Positions 35,306 through 47,022 are shown, counted from the stretch's first letter. The stretch: 64,000 nucleotides of DNA from Sipunculus nudus (GCA_026874595.1 CM049306.1:198019-262018); one strand, 5' to 3'. Translations and numbers: made by a program. Notes: generated by a model from the letters alone, not told the origin.

Positions 35306-35541
35306 GGGTCAAGGTCACCCATCTTCGAACTTGACCGAGATTTTATTGATATACATCTTCACTGATGAAATAAAATTCCAACAGTGAATCCTTTTAGAGA
35401 TATCCTGCTCACAAGGTAAAAGTTAACAGACGCGGAACGGACGGACGGACAGACACCGACAGACAGATGGACAGATGGACCGACAGACAGACAGCTTGGG
35501 TGACGACAATAGCCCATCAGCCTATGAGCTGAGGGCTAAAA
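35306..35541 (+). mobile_element. 3' end of a further hairpin element
   Basis: (GACGGACAGACC)n tract then a stem-loop 35510-35538 (TAGCCC-A-TCAGC..GCTGA-GGGCTA) and AAA. It ends GGGCTAAAA, like family A and D termini, but the stem sequence differs: compensated changes in both arms. Confidence 0.65.
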
Positions 35542-36711
35542 GCGGCTGTACATGTGTATTTGTCATGAAAATTTCTATTTTTCATGAATTTTTCTAAGTT
35601 TAGGAGCCATAAAACGGTCAAAAGTAGGTCAACCGGGACAAAACGCAAACTTGATCTGTAACTGGTCATTATCTGCCAACACCAAAAATCAGGCCAAAAT
35701 CTGAAGGCATTGCGAAAAAAAGTCCGTTCATGTGTATTTGTCATGAAAATTTCTATTTTTCATGAAATTTTCAAAGTTAAGGAGCCGTAAAACGGTCAAA
35801 AGTAGGTCAACTGGGACGAAACACGAACTCGATCTGTAACTGGTCATTATCTGCCCACACACCAAAAATCAGGCCAATATCTGAAGGCATTGCGAAAAAA
35901 AGTCCGTACATGTGTATTTGTCATGAAAATTTATATTTTTCATGAAATTTTCTAAGTTAAGGAGCCGTAAAAACCGTCAAAAGTAGGTCAACTGGGACAA
36001 AACGCGAACTCGATCTGTAAGTGGTCATTATCTGCCCACACACCAAAAATCAGGCCAATATCTGCAGGCATTGCAAAAAAAAGTCCGTACATGTGTATTT
36101 GTCATGAAAATTTATATTTTTCATGAAATTTTCTAAGTTTAGGAGCCGTAAAACGGTCAAAGTAGGTCAACCGGGACGAAACGCAAACTCGATCTGTAAC
36201 TGGTCATTATCTGCCCATACAAAAAAAAAAACAGGCCCATATCTGCAGGCATTGCAAAAAAAGTCCGTACATGTGTATTTGTCATGAAAATTTCTATTTT
36301 TCATGAAATTTTCTAAGTTTAGGAGCCGTAAAACAGTCAAAAGTAAGTCAACCGGGACGAAACGCGAACTCGATCTGTAACTGGTCATTATCTGCCCACA
36401 CACCAAAAATCAGGCCAATATCTGCAGGCATTGCGAAAAAAAGTCCATACATGTGTATTTGTCATGAAAATTTCTATTTTTCATGAAATTTTCTAAGTTT
36501 AGGAGCCATAAAATGGTTAAAAGTAGGTCAACTGGGACGAAACGCGAACTTGATCTGTAACTGGTCATTATCTGCCCACACACCAAAAATCAGGCCAATA
36601 TCTGCAGGCATTGCGAAAAAAAGTCTGTACAACTGTTTTATTTCGGAAGGACGGAATGACGGACATGGGTAAAACTATATGCCCCGGCCACTTTGTGGCG
36701 GGGGCATAAAA
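35542..36711 (+). mobile_element. Family B element, second copy, 5' truncated
   Basis: About six and a half 178-182-bp units (phase markers near 35625, 35803, 35985, 36163, 36345 and 36525), then GACGG and the 3' hairpin ending GGGGGCATAAAAA, almost identical to 14360-14404. Lacks the ACTAGATGTGTCGG 5' end. Confidence 0.85.
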
Positions 36712-37085
36712 ATCATCTAGTTATACTCCCTACTTGAATATGCCATACAATAACTAAGTCACAGTTCTCTGGTGACAATTGACTATAGTCTAACATCATA
36801 GGAGAACTTTAGATAATAGTGTGTCATAGACAATATTTTTACACTATAGGAGAACTTTAAATAATACTGTGACATAAAATATGGTCTAACATCATACGAT
36901 CATAGGAGAACTTTAGATAATATGTGTCATAGACTATGGTGTTAGAAATAATACTGTGATATATAATATGGTATAATACCATATAAGAAATTCAGATAAT
37001 ACTGTGACATAAAATATGGTATAAAATCATATCAGAATTTCAGCTTATACTGTGACCACTTATACTAACACTATAGAACTAAAAT
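36712..37085. repeat. Degenerate short tandem repeat next to the linker exon
   Basis: Five to six diverged copies of about 60 bp with 'ataggagaactttagataatactgtgacataaaatatgg'. In the intron just 3' of the 37210 exon. Confidence 0.65.
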
Positions 37086-37130
37086 TAATATTGAAACAGT
37101 CACTATGGTCTAAAGCAATTGGAGAATTTT

Positions 37131-37203
37131 TGCCTTCTGAGGATGCCCTTGGCTTGTGGTGCTCGTCAATGATATTTATTTGGTGAGGTGTGAGTGCTGT
37201 GGC
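37131..37203 (-). repeat. Tandem duplicate of the linker-exon 3' part, beyond the donor
   Basis: These 73 bp are a diverged copy (offset 95-96 bp, one 1-bp indel) of 37227-37298 inside the exon. On the minus strand both copies encode HHKPRASSEG. The reading frame runs from the exon through GTAAGT and the copy to a stop at 37060. The donor lies where copy one reads CCAAGTCC and copy two reads GGTAAGTG, so the splice site appears to have arisen in the duplicated unit. Confidence 0.75.
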
Positions 37204-37209
37204 ACTTAC

Positions 37210-37391
37210 CACTATTCTGTTGGCACTGCCTTCTGAGGATGCTCTTGGCTTGTGGTGCTTGTTAATGGTGTTGGTTGGTGAGGTGTGAGCGCTGTGGGAC
37301 TTGGTGGGGCTGGCACTGCTGGTGCTGCTTCCACTGTATGGAGGCATCAATGGGCTGAGAACTGCTGACAGGTTGTTACCAACACTCTGGC
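37210..37391 (-). CDS. Raf: Probable RAF linker exon (Ser/Pro-rich, before the kinase domain)
   Basis: Acceptor TTTCCTCTCAG (37392 upward) has a good pyrimidine tract. Donor GTAAGT (37209-37204) is a perfect consensus. The 182-bp exon is open in one frame: 2 bases completing a codon, then QSVGNNLSAVLSPLMPPYSG, a Ser/Thr/Pro-rich stretch, HTSPTNTINKHHKPRASSEG and SANRIV. It ends in phase 0, exactly what the 12568-12764 exon (phase 0 start) requires. Ser/Pro-rich, poorly conserved sequence between CR2 and CR3 is normal for RAF proteins. RASSEG and SPT sites could be phosphorylated, but no diagnostic motif such as the CR2 14-3-3 site is present. The assignment rests on strand, phase, splice sites and composition. 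It could instead belong to another minus-strand gene. Confidence 0.68.
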
Positions 37392-37697
37392 CTGAGAGGA
37401 AATATACAATTATACAATCTTACCCCAAAAGGCATATTACCTGTTTACATAAAAGGTACACCCAATGATGCCTAATCTTTCCATATATACATACAGGATA
37501 TAATATTTAATGGCCTTACAGGAAAAGTTGATTCATAATTATTGATTATTTGAAAAAGGACAGGTAGACAAAGTAGATCACTTTATTTCCCATTCTGCTG
37601 AGGCAGGAAAATAATGAACAAAGGTTTGCATTAGATCCTCATTTGTTATAGTTGCCAGCCTATTTGTTTGTTGGTTTTGTCCAACAATTTTCTCTGA

Positions 37698-37830
37698 GAT
37701 GCCTGAAGGCAAAGTCCTAAAACTTTGCCAGAAATTCATGCATTGCCTGGGAGAAGACCCTATTGTTTTCTATGCAGCCATGGTCAACAGAGGGGCCGCA
37801 GCTTGAAAAGTATGAAATGCCATGGTAAAG
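37698..37830 (+). repeat. Left flank repeat of the satellite
   Basis: ATGCCTGAAGGCA, then 'actttgccagaaattcatgcattg', 'attgttttctatgcagccatggtc' and 'gcagcttgaaaagtatgaaatgcc'. The same order of blocks, diverged, lies at 43746-43880 on the far side of the array. 37392-37697 is ordinary intron. Confidence 0.7.
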
Positions 37831-37861
37831 AACAAGCAGGAAACCTGCCAAATGGCAGCTC

Positions 37862-40800
37862 AACCGGCCTTTCCAATTCAGCAAAACACCTCCCCAGCAT
37901 GTGCCTTAGTCCTTAATTGCTGACTTGACCAGCCTTTCTGATTCAGCAAAACACCTCCCCCAGCATGTGCCTTAGTCCTTTATCTGCTGACTTGACCAGC
38001 CTTTCTGATTCAGCAAAACACCTCCCCCAGCACATGCCTTAGTCCTTTATCTGCTGACTTGACCAGCCTTTCTGTTTCAGCATAACACCTCCCCCAGCAC
38101 ATGCCTTAGTCCTTTATCTACTGACTCACCCAGCCTTTCCAATTCAGCATAATACCTTCCCCAGCAAGTGCCTTAGTCCTTTATCTGCTGACTCAACCGG
38201 CTTATCTGATTCAGTTTAACACCTCCCCTAGCATGAACATTAGTCCTTTATCTACAGACTCAACCAGCCTTTCTAATTCAGCATAACACCTCCCCGAGCT
38301 AGTGCCTTAGTTCTTTATCTGCTGACCACACTGGTCTTTCCAATTCAGTGTAACACCTTCCCAAGTTAGTGACTAAATCCATTTTCTGCTGACTCGACTG
38401 GCTTATCTGATCCAGCATAACACCTCCCCCAGCAAGTGCCTTAGTCCTTTATCTGCTGACTCAACTGGCTTATCCGATTCAGTTTAACACCTCCCCTAGC
38501 AGGAACATTTGTACTTAATCTGCAGACACAACCAGCCTTTCTAATTCAGAATTCAGCATAACACCTCGCCCAGGAAGTGCCTTAGTCCTATAGTACTTTA
38601 TCTGCTGACTCAACGGGCTTATCCGATTCAGTTTAACACCTCCCCAAGCAGGAACATTAGTACTTTATCTTCAGACTCAACCAGCCTTTCTAATTCAGCA
38701 TAACACCTCACCCAGCAAGTGCCTTAGTCCTTTATCTGCTGACTCAACTGGCTTATCCGATTCAGTTTAACACCTCCCCTAGCAGGAACATTTGTACTTA
38801 ATCTGCAGACACAACCAGCCTTTCTAATTCAGAATTCAGCATAACACCTCGCCCAGGAAGTGCCTTAGTCCTATAGTACTTTATCTGCTGACTCAACGGG
38901 CTTATCCGATTCAGTTTAACACCTCCCCAAGCAGGAACATTAGTACTTAATCTGCAGACTCAACCAGCCTTTCTAATTCAGCATAACACCTCACCCAGCA
39001 AGTGCCTTATTCCTTTATCTGCTGACTCAACTGGCTTATCCGATTCAGTTTAACACCTTCCCTAGCAGGAACATTAGTACTTTACCTGCAGACTCAACCA
39101 GCCTTTCTAATTCAGCATAACAACTCACCCAGCAAGTGCCGTAGTCCTTTATCTGCTGACTCAACTGGCTTATCTGATTCAGTTTAACACCTCCCCTAGC
39201 AGGAACATTAGTACTTAATCTGCAGACACAACCAGCCTTTCTAATTCAGAATTCAGCATAACACCTCACCCAGCAAGTGCCTTAGTCCTTTAGTCCTTTA
39301 TCTGCTGACTCAACCGGCTTATCCAATTCAGTTTAACACCTCTCCTAGCATGAATATTAGTACTTTACCTGCAGACTCAACCAGCCTTTCTAATTCAGCA
39401 TAACACCTCACCCAGCAAGTGCCTTAGTCCTTTATCTGCTGACTCAACTGGCTTATTCGATTCAGTTTAACACCTCCCATAGCAGGAACATTAGTACTTA
39501 ATCTGCAGACTCAACCAGCCTTTCTAATTCAACATAACACCTCACCCAGCAAGTGCCTTATTCCTTTATCTGCTGACTAAACTGGCTTATCTGATTCAGT
39601 TTAACACCTTCCCTAGCAGGAACATTAGTACTTTACCTGCAGACTCAACCAGCCTTTCTAATTCAGAATTCAGCATAACAACTCACCAAGCAAGTGCCTT
39701 AGTCCTTTATCTGCTGACTCAACTGGCTTATCCAATTCAGTTTAACACCTCCCCTAGCAGGAACATTAGTACTTAATCTGCAGACACAACCAGCCTTTCT
39801 AATTCAGAATTCAGCATAACACCTCACCCAGCAAGTGCCTTAGTCCTTTAGTCCTTTATCTGCTGACTCAACCGGCTTATCCAATTCAGTTTAACACCTC
39901 TCCTAGCATGAACATTAGTACTTTACCTGCAGACTCAACCAGCCTTTCTAATTCAGCATAACACCTCACCCAGCAAGTGCCTTAGTCCTTTATCTGCTGA
40001 CTAAACTGGTTTATCCGATTCAGTTTAACACCTCCCCTAGCAGGAACATAAGTACTTTACCTGCAGACTCAACCAGGCTTTCTAATTCAGCATAACATCT
40101 CCCCCAACAAGTGCCTTAGTCCTTTATCTGCTGACTCAACCGGCTTATCTGATTCAGTTTAACACCTCCCCTAGCAGGAACATTAGTACTTTACCTGCAG
40201 ACTCAACCAGCCTTTCTAATTCAGAATTCAGCATAACACCTTCCCAAGCAAGTGCCTTAGTCCTTTATCTGCTGTCTCAACCGGTTTATCCGATTCAGTT
40301 TAACACCTCCCCTAGCAGGAACATTAGTACTTTACCTGCAGACTCAACCAGCCTTTCTAATTCAGAATTCAGCATAACACCTCACCCAGCAAGTGCCTTA
40401 GTCCTTTATTCCTTTATCTGCTGACTCAACCGGTTTATCTGATTCAGTTTAACACCTCCCCTAGCAGGAACATTAGTACTTACTCTGCTGACTAAACCAG
40501 CCTTTCTAATTCAGAATTCAGACTAACACCTCGCCCAGCAAGTGCCTTAGTCCTTTAGTCCTTTTTCTGCTGACTCAACCAGTTTATCCGATTCAGTTTA
40601 ACACCTCCCCTAGCAGGAACATTAGTACTTAATCTGCTGACTCAACCAGCCTTTCTAATTCAGAATTCAGCATAACACCTTGCCCAGCAAGTGCCTTATT
40701 CCTCTAGTCCTTTATCTGATGACTCAACCGGCTTATCCAATTCAGTTTAACACCTCCCCTAGCATGAACATTAGTACTTTATCTGCAGACTCAACCAGCC

Positions 40801-43265
40801 TTTCTAATTCAGCATAACACCAAACCCAGCAAATGCCTTAGTCCTTTATCTGCTGACTCAACTGGCTTATCCGATTCAGTTTAACACCTCCCCTAGCAGG
40901 AACATTAGTACTTAATCTGCAGACTCAACCAGCCTTTCTAATTCAGAATTCAGCATAACACCTTGCCTAGCAAGTGCCTTAGTCCTTTATCTGCTGACTC
41001 AACTGGCTTATCCGATTCAGTTTAACACCTCCCCTAGCAGGAACATTAGTACTTAATCTGCAGACTCAACCAGCCTTTCTAATTCAGCATAACACTTCAC
41101 CCAGCAAATGCCTTAGTCCTTTATCTGCTGACTCAACTGGCTTATCCGATTCAGTTTAACACCTCCCCTAGCAGGAACATTAGTACTTAATCTGCAGACT
41201 CAACCAGCCTTTCTAATTCAGAATTCAGCATAACACCTCACCCAGCAAGTGCCTTAGTTCTTTAGTCCTTTATCTGCTGACTCAACTGGCTTATCCGATT
41301 CAGTTTAACACCTCCCCTAGCAGGAACATTAGTACTTAATCTGCAGACTCAACCAGCCTTTCTTATTCAGCATAACACTTCACCCAGCAAATGCCTTAGT
41401 CCTTTATCTGCTGACTCAACTGGCTTATCTGAGTCAGTTTAACACCTCCCCTAGCAGGAACATTAGTACTTAATCTGCAGACTCAACCAGCCTTTCTAAT
41501 TCAGCATAACACCTCGCCCAGCAAGTGCCTTAGTCCTTTATCTGCTGACTCAACTGGCTTATCCGATTCAGTTTAACACCTCCCCTAGCAGGAACATTTG
41601 TACTTAATCTGCAGACACAACCAGCCTTTCTAATTCAGAATTCAGCATAACACCTTGCCCAACAAGTCCCTTAGTCCTTTAGTCCTTTATCTGCTGACTC
41701 AACTGGCTTATCCGATTCAATTTAACACCTCCCCTAGCAGTAGCATTAGTACTTTACCTGCAGACTCAACCAGCCTTTCTAATTCAGCATAACACCTCAC
41801 CCAGCAAGAGCCTTAGTCCTTTATCTGCTGACTCAACTGGCTTATCCGATTCAGTTTAACACCTCCCCTAGCAGGAACATTAGTACTTTACCTGCAGACT
41901 CAACCAGCCTTTCTTATTCAGCATAACATCTCACCCAGTAAGTGCCTTAGTCCTTTATCTGCTGACTCAACCGGTTTATCCAATTCAGTTTAACACCTCC
42001 CCTAGCAGGAACATTAGTACTTAATCTGCAGACTCAACCAGCCTTTCTAATTCGGAATTCAGCATAACACCTCACCCAGCAAGTGCCTTAGTCCTTTATC
42101 TGCTGACTAAACTGGTTTATCCGATTCAGTTTAACACCTCCCCTAGCAGGAACATTAGTACTTAATCTGCAGACTCAACCAGCCTTTCTAATTCGGAATT
42201 CAGCATAACACCTCACCCAGCAAGTGCCTTAGTCCTTTATCTGCTGACTCAACCGGTTTATCCGATTCAGTTTAACACCTCCCCTAGCAGGAACATTAGT
42301 ACTTAATCTGCAGACTCAACCAGCCTTTCTAATTCGGAATTCAGCATAACACCTCGCCCAGCAAGTGCCTTAGTCCTTTATCTGCTGACTCAACTGGCTT
42401 TTCCCATTCATTTTAACACCTCCCCTAGCAGGAACATTAGTACTTAATATGCAGACTCAACCAGCCTTTCTAATTCAGCATAACACCTCACCCAGCAAGT
42501 GCCTTAGTCCTTTATCTGCTGACTCAACCAGCTTATCCGATTCAGTTTAACACCTCCCCTAACAGGAAAATTAGTACTTAATCTGCAGACTCAATCAGCC
42601 TTTCCAATTCAGCATAACACCTCACCAAGCAAGTGCTTTATTCCTTTAATCTGCTGACTCAACCAGCCTTTCTGATTCAGCATGACACCTCCCACAGCAA
42701 CTGCTTAGTCCTTTATCTGCTGACTTGACCAGCCTTTCTGGTTCATTGTAACACCTCCCCCAGCAGGTGTATTAGTCCTTTATCTGTTGACTCGACTGGC
42801 CTTTCCAATTCAGCATATGACCTCCCCCAGCAAGTGTGTTAGTCCTTTTATCTGTTGACTCGACTGGCCTTTCCAATTCAGCATATGACCTCCCCCAGCA
42901 AGTGTGTTAGTCCTTTATCTGTTGACTCGACTGGCCTTTCCAATTCAGCATATGACCTCCCCCAGCAAGTGTGTTAGTCTTTTTATCTGTTGACTCGACT
43001 GGCCTTTCCAATTCAGCATATGACCTCCCACAGCAGGTGTGTTAGTCCTTTATCTGTTGACTCGACTGGCCTTTCCAATTCAGCATATGACCTCCCCCAG
43101 CAAGTGTGTTAGTCCTTTTATCTGTTGAATCGACTGGCCTTTCCAATTCAGCATATGACCTCCCACAGCAGGTGTGTTTGTCCTTTATCTGTTGACTTGA
43201 CTGGCCTTTCCAATTCAGTGTAACACCTCCTCCAGCAGGAGCATTTCTCCTTTATCTGCTTGCTC
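37862..43265 (+). repeat. 67-bp satellite with dimeric core, ~5.4 kb
   Basis: The monomer is 67 bp (phase 37921 to 37988 is exact): TTTATCTGCTGACTC, CAGCCTTTC, AATTCAGCATAACACCTC, AGCAAGTGCCTTAGTCC. From about 38180 to 42650 two monomer types alternate, type 1 with GGCTTATCCGATTCAGTTTA and GCAGGAACATTAGTAC, type 2 with CAGCCTTTCTAATTCAGCAT and AAGTGCCTTAGTCC. The dimer is about 133 bp, with optional 9-bp duplications (AATTCAGAATTCAG; TTTAGTCCTTTAGTCC). The left edge (37862-38180) is monomeric. The right edge (42780-43200) is a separate run of near-identical monomers with GCATATGACC. Probably not coding. Confidence 0.95.
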
Positions 43266-43339
43266 ACAGCAGTTTCATCATAGAATATGGTTTCCATTTT
43301 TTATTTGGCCAAAAAACAAACCAGGGTGGCCAGCAGGGT

Positions 43340-43735
43340 GGCTCCTCACCTATTGCCCCCATTCATGTTGCCAGGACAACTCCCTGGCCCATCTGTGAAA
43401 GGGCAGCTCTGATTGGCTGGAGGGCCAGTCACCTCTCTGCCTGGGGACAGGAAATTTTTTCTCCCAGGTCCCAGCCACAAAAATTCCCCCCCCCCCCCCA
43501 GGTCCCAGCCACAAAAAAATTTCCCTGCCCGTCCTCTCGGAATGTGCCAATAGGGAGGTGCCAGCTTATTATTTATCAAAGCACCGAACATGCCCTTCAT
43601 GTCACCCTTTCCATTAAAGGATGATAAAGACATGGATCCCTCTGCAGGGCCAAAAATAAGGGCTGCCTGGCATCTTCCGACAAAATTTTGGGCAGGCCTC
43701 CTGTACTGCACCTCTACCAATGCCATTTTATTGCA
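43340..43735. other. GC-rich unique block with a poly-C run
   Basis: Open on the minus strand for 126 codons, but the predicted peptide is low-complexity (Gly/Pro). A 17-bp phrase (GGTCCCAGCCACAAAAA) is duplicated around a C run at 43487-43499. No family recognised; likely non-coding. Confidence 0.4.
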
Positions 43736-43745
43736 GTATGTCAGA

Positions 43746-43880
43746 CATGCCTGAAGGCAGTCTTCAAACTATGTCAAAGTTTTATGCATGGTGCAGGCTG
43801 GAAGTCTATCGTTTTCTATATGCTGCTATGACCACGAGGGGTCATTGCAGCTCGAAAAGCATGATATACCATTTTGTGTA
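43746..43880 (+). repeat. Right flank repeat of the satellite
   Basis: Diverged direct copy of 37698-37830 (ATGCCTGAAGGCA, 'tgtcaaagttttatgcatgg', 'atcgttttctatatgctgctatg', 'gcagctcgaaaagcatgatatacc'). Confidence 0.7.
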
Positions 43881-43899
43881 ATATCTCAATAACTATAAA

Positions 43900-44400
43900 C
43901 AATATCAGCACCTGAAACTAGGCTCCATGGACTCTCATTCTACAGTAACCATGGTTGTGTATTTTTTGGGGAACAGTTTTAATATCACTTTTGATGCTAG
44001 AGAGATCTAGTTTTCTGCTACAGGTAGCATTTGGCAAGCTCTAAGTGATTAACTGCAAATTGCATCAAATCTTGCTATATCTTTTGTCCAATGAGAATAA
44101 GTGAGATTTAACAGAAATACCATCAACTCAGTCAATTTTTTTTAGCAAGACAGATCTAGTTTACTGCTTTTGGTAGCATTTGCTATGCTGTCAGTGACTA
44201 GACTATAAGTACTGTTATATCCAGGGACATCAGCAATCAAACAATGAGAAGTGAGTTTTCACGAACATGCTCAGTTTTTTTTGCTAGAGAGGTCTGGTTT
44301 TCAGCATGTTGTGGCATTTTATAAGCTCTACCTAATCTAGACTCATCAAACCTTGCCCATTTGATCAGAAATGAGAATTCTATCATGCAATGTCATGATT
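43900..44400 (+). repeat. Degenerate ~140-bp tandem repeat, three copies
   Basis: Units near 43990, 44145 and 44282 share 'agagatctagttttctgc', 'gtagcatttg' and 'aagctcta'. Strongly diverged. No coding evidence. Confidence 0.55.
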
Positions 44401-44525
44401 ACATCTTGTTATTTTACATCAAATTTTTTTCAAGTTTATAAATTTTATACATATGCAATATAACCTATATATCTTAATATATAAGGTGATTTTCAATTTC
44501 AAACTTTAATGAGTAAATCCATATA

Positions 44526-45605
44526 CCGTATTTATTCTAATTTGGCGACCACTTAAAAATAGTTAGTTTTCTCAGAGGCCGAGATAATGGAGGATATTTG
44601 AAAATTATCTTCCTGTAGAATCTGCGGTGGTCGAGATTTTAGAGGCATGCGGTTTGATAACCTTCCGTAGAGACGCAGAGCCGCTCTGACACTCGAGCGG
44701 TCATATGAATTGAGTGATAATTTGGTCGTTTATAAGTTTGTTTTGTTAGCTTAACAGTATTACCTACAAACGGGCTTCCAACCGTCACATGAATTAAACG
44801 GAGTCCACAAATGATTAATCAAACTGAGCTCAATCACTTCACAAAATGATCACTACTTCGCGTATAGGTACGATCACTTGATATAGACGGCAACTCATGT
44901 AACTATCAGCTGTTTCAAGTTAACCCACCAGGCGGCGATATCGGTGGGCCGAAAAGGGACAAGCAGCTGCACGGAAGTTGGAAGAAGACTTTATAAAAAA
45001 TAACTGCCTATTATCAGATAACTTTTATTTGCATAATACTTAATAAATATAGGAAAGGCGTGTTAAAATATATACGACTGGAAATGGTCCTAGCTCGCAT
45101 GCCCTCGATCGGGCCCTGTTTGGTACGCGCGGTCACCCATCCAAAAACTTACCGGGGTCGTTTAAACTTAACTAAGATGACAGTTCCAACTGTGTCACAG
45201 TTGTTCCACCCTGGGTGCCTTCCGCATACTTAAATATTATTGCTAAAGATCCCTCGTGAATTGCACACGAGGCACGTGCGTACCAAGAATGGTACACGAG
45301 TTAGCTTCGTCAAGGACACCCATTTTGATCTTGAATGCTTTATCATGTTTATATATTATGAAAAACGCATCTTTGTATCTCAAAAATTTCTTTTGAAACA
45401 AGTTTGATGTGGATGCTCAATGTAATAAGAATCTAGTCAGATACAAACTGTGGTGCCCGTGAGAGACGGAGGCATTTCACCTTAACATCGTCGACAGAAA
45501 ACATCGTCGGCAGTCGCAAAGTTAGAGTCATTTTAGAAATTATGCTTTCAAAATATTTTTTGGGGTCGAGAAATAACAGGGATCGCCAAATTGGAATAAA
45601 TATGG
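44526..45605. mobile_element. Non-autonomous TIR transposon with TA target duplication
   Basis: Ends CCGTATTTATTCTAATTTGG (44526) and the reverse complement of 45583-45605 match at 21 of 23 positions. Both ends are flanked by TA (44524-44525, 45606-45607), as in Tc1/mariner/pogo-type transposition. The 1,080-bp interior has no transposase ORF. It contains a 5S-rRNA-like segment. The superfamily is inferred from the TA duplication only. Confidence 0.7.
45122..45175 (-). pseudogene. 5S rRNA-like remnant
   Basis: On the minus strand AGTTAAGTTTAAACGACC, GGTAAGT and TTTTTGGATGGGTGACCGCG match the order and spacing of the 5S rRNA internal promoter and 3' half (consensus AGTTAAGC.., GTACTTGGATGGGTGACCGCC). 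The 5' third and the 3' stem partner are not recognisable. It is a pseudogene or part of a 5S-derived SINE trapped in the TIR element. Confidence 0.5.
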
Positions 45606-45699
45606 TACATACAGCATAGGAAAGTTAAATCAACAGTGCTTACAGGAAAGAAAATTTGATTCATAATTATTAAATATTTAAATAGAGACAGAGAGTAGG

Positions 45700-46519
45700 A
45701 ACAGGTGACCCATGGGTCACAATGCTGAGTTGAATAGGAAGATATGGGGACATATAGAGGGGCTTCAGTACAGCCAAGGTGTGACATGGTCTCATAAAAA
45801 CTGTAATAAAAGCTACAGTTTTCTGTCAATTCCTTTCAAATTTCAGAATTGAGAAGCTGAAATTTGTGCGCTATGAAAATTATATCAACAGTGCTTACAG
45901 GGAAAAAAACATGCCTCAGCTAAAATTGGGCAAAATTTGAGGTACTGATTTTATATTATGCAAATAATAAATATATTATAAATATATATATATAATAATT
46001 TGAAAAATTCAGATCTTATTTTAAGTATAAAATTGAATCTTGATTAAATGAAGTTATACCCTGAAAAAAAGTCTCTAGCTTCAGAGATTCTTATGTTAAG
46101 TGAGTAAATATATTTCCTGACTTTTTTACAAGGTGCATTATGTTCGGGCCCATAACTTCAACAAATTACACAATACTGACCTAATTTTTGGTATGTACAT
46201 AGGAAATGTATGGAAGAATGAGAATATGCACTATGATCAAATTCAGATAAGTGGTTTTGATATTAGGCAGTCTTGAAAAAGTAACAATGGCTTTTTAATG
46301 GAAAACGGAGGTTTTTCCTTAATATCTCAATTGAACAAAGTCCTAGTGACCCAATTTTTCAGTATGGTAGGAAATTTCGGGGACATCTAACTTTATCCCG
46401 AATTAAAGATCCATAGGTTCAATGGATTCAAAACGTTCCCGTTGAACAAATGGACAGATGGACGGACAGCCAACAGTCCACGACTTTAGCTCAGATGACT
46501 TATAGTCAGCTGAGCTTAA
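45700..46519 (+). mobile_element. Complete short family A element (~820 bp)
   Basis: 5' AACAGGTGACCCATGGGTCA with GCTGAGTTGA just inside, the usual interior ('ggtgcattatgttcgggccc', 'ggcagtcttgaaa'), short GACGGACAG tract and 3' hairpin ending GCTGAGCTTAAAA. Confidence 0.8.
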
Positions 46520-47022
46520 AACTAAATTAAATATAATTATATGCTTCAAATAGGCTCTCAAGCTACAAGAATTATCTATTTAAGTAGTAAATATCTTTCC
46601 TGATTTTTTACAATGTGCATTATGTTCGAGCCAATAACTACTGCAAATTATGCAATATTGACCTCATTTCTGAAATGTTCGACATAGGAAATATATGCAG
46701 GAACAGTTCAACCAAATTTGAACAAACCAAATGGTTTTCATAGTGAGTAGTTTTGAAGTGTGACAATAGGTGTTTAATGAAAAAGGGAAGTCTTTTTAAT
46801 GTCATGAAGGAACCAAGTTGCAGTGACCCAATTTTTGGTTTGTTAGGAGATCCTGGGAACATGTAACTGTATGTTGAATTTTGGCTTCGTAGGTCAAACG
46901 ATTTAAAAACATGCCAGTTTATGGAGAAATGGACTGACGGATTGACAGGCAGATGGACAGATGATGAACAAAAAAGAACCATCACTATAGCTCAGTTGAC
47001 TTATAGTCAGCCGAGCAAAAAC
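46520..47022 (+). mobile_element. 5'-truncated family A copy in tandem
   Basis: Repeats the second half of 45700-46519 in diverged form and ends with TAGCTCAGTTGACTTATAGT and CAGCCGAGCAAAA. Confidence 0.75.

Noticed and set aside
43346-43726. 126-codon minus-strand ORF
   Set aside because: Gly/Pro-rich low-complexity peptide produced by a poly-C run and a 17-bp duplication, with no family match or clear splice sites.
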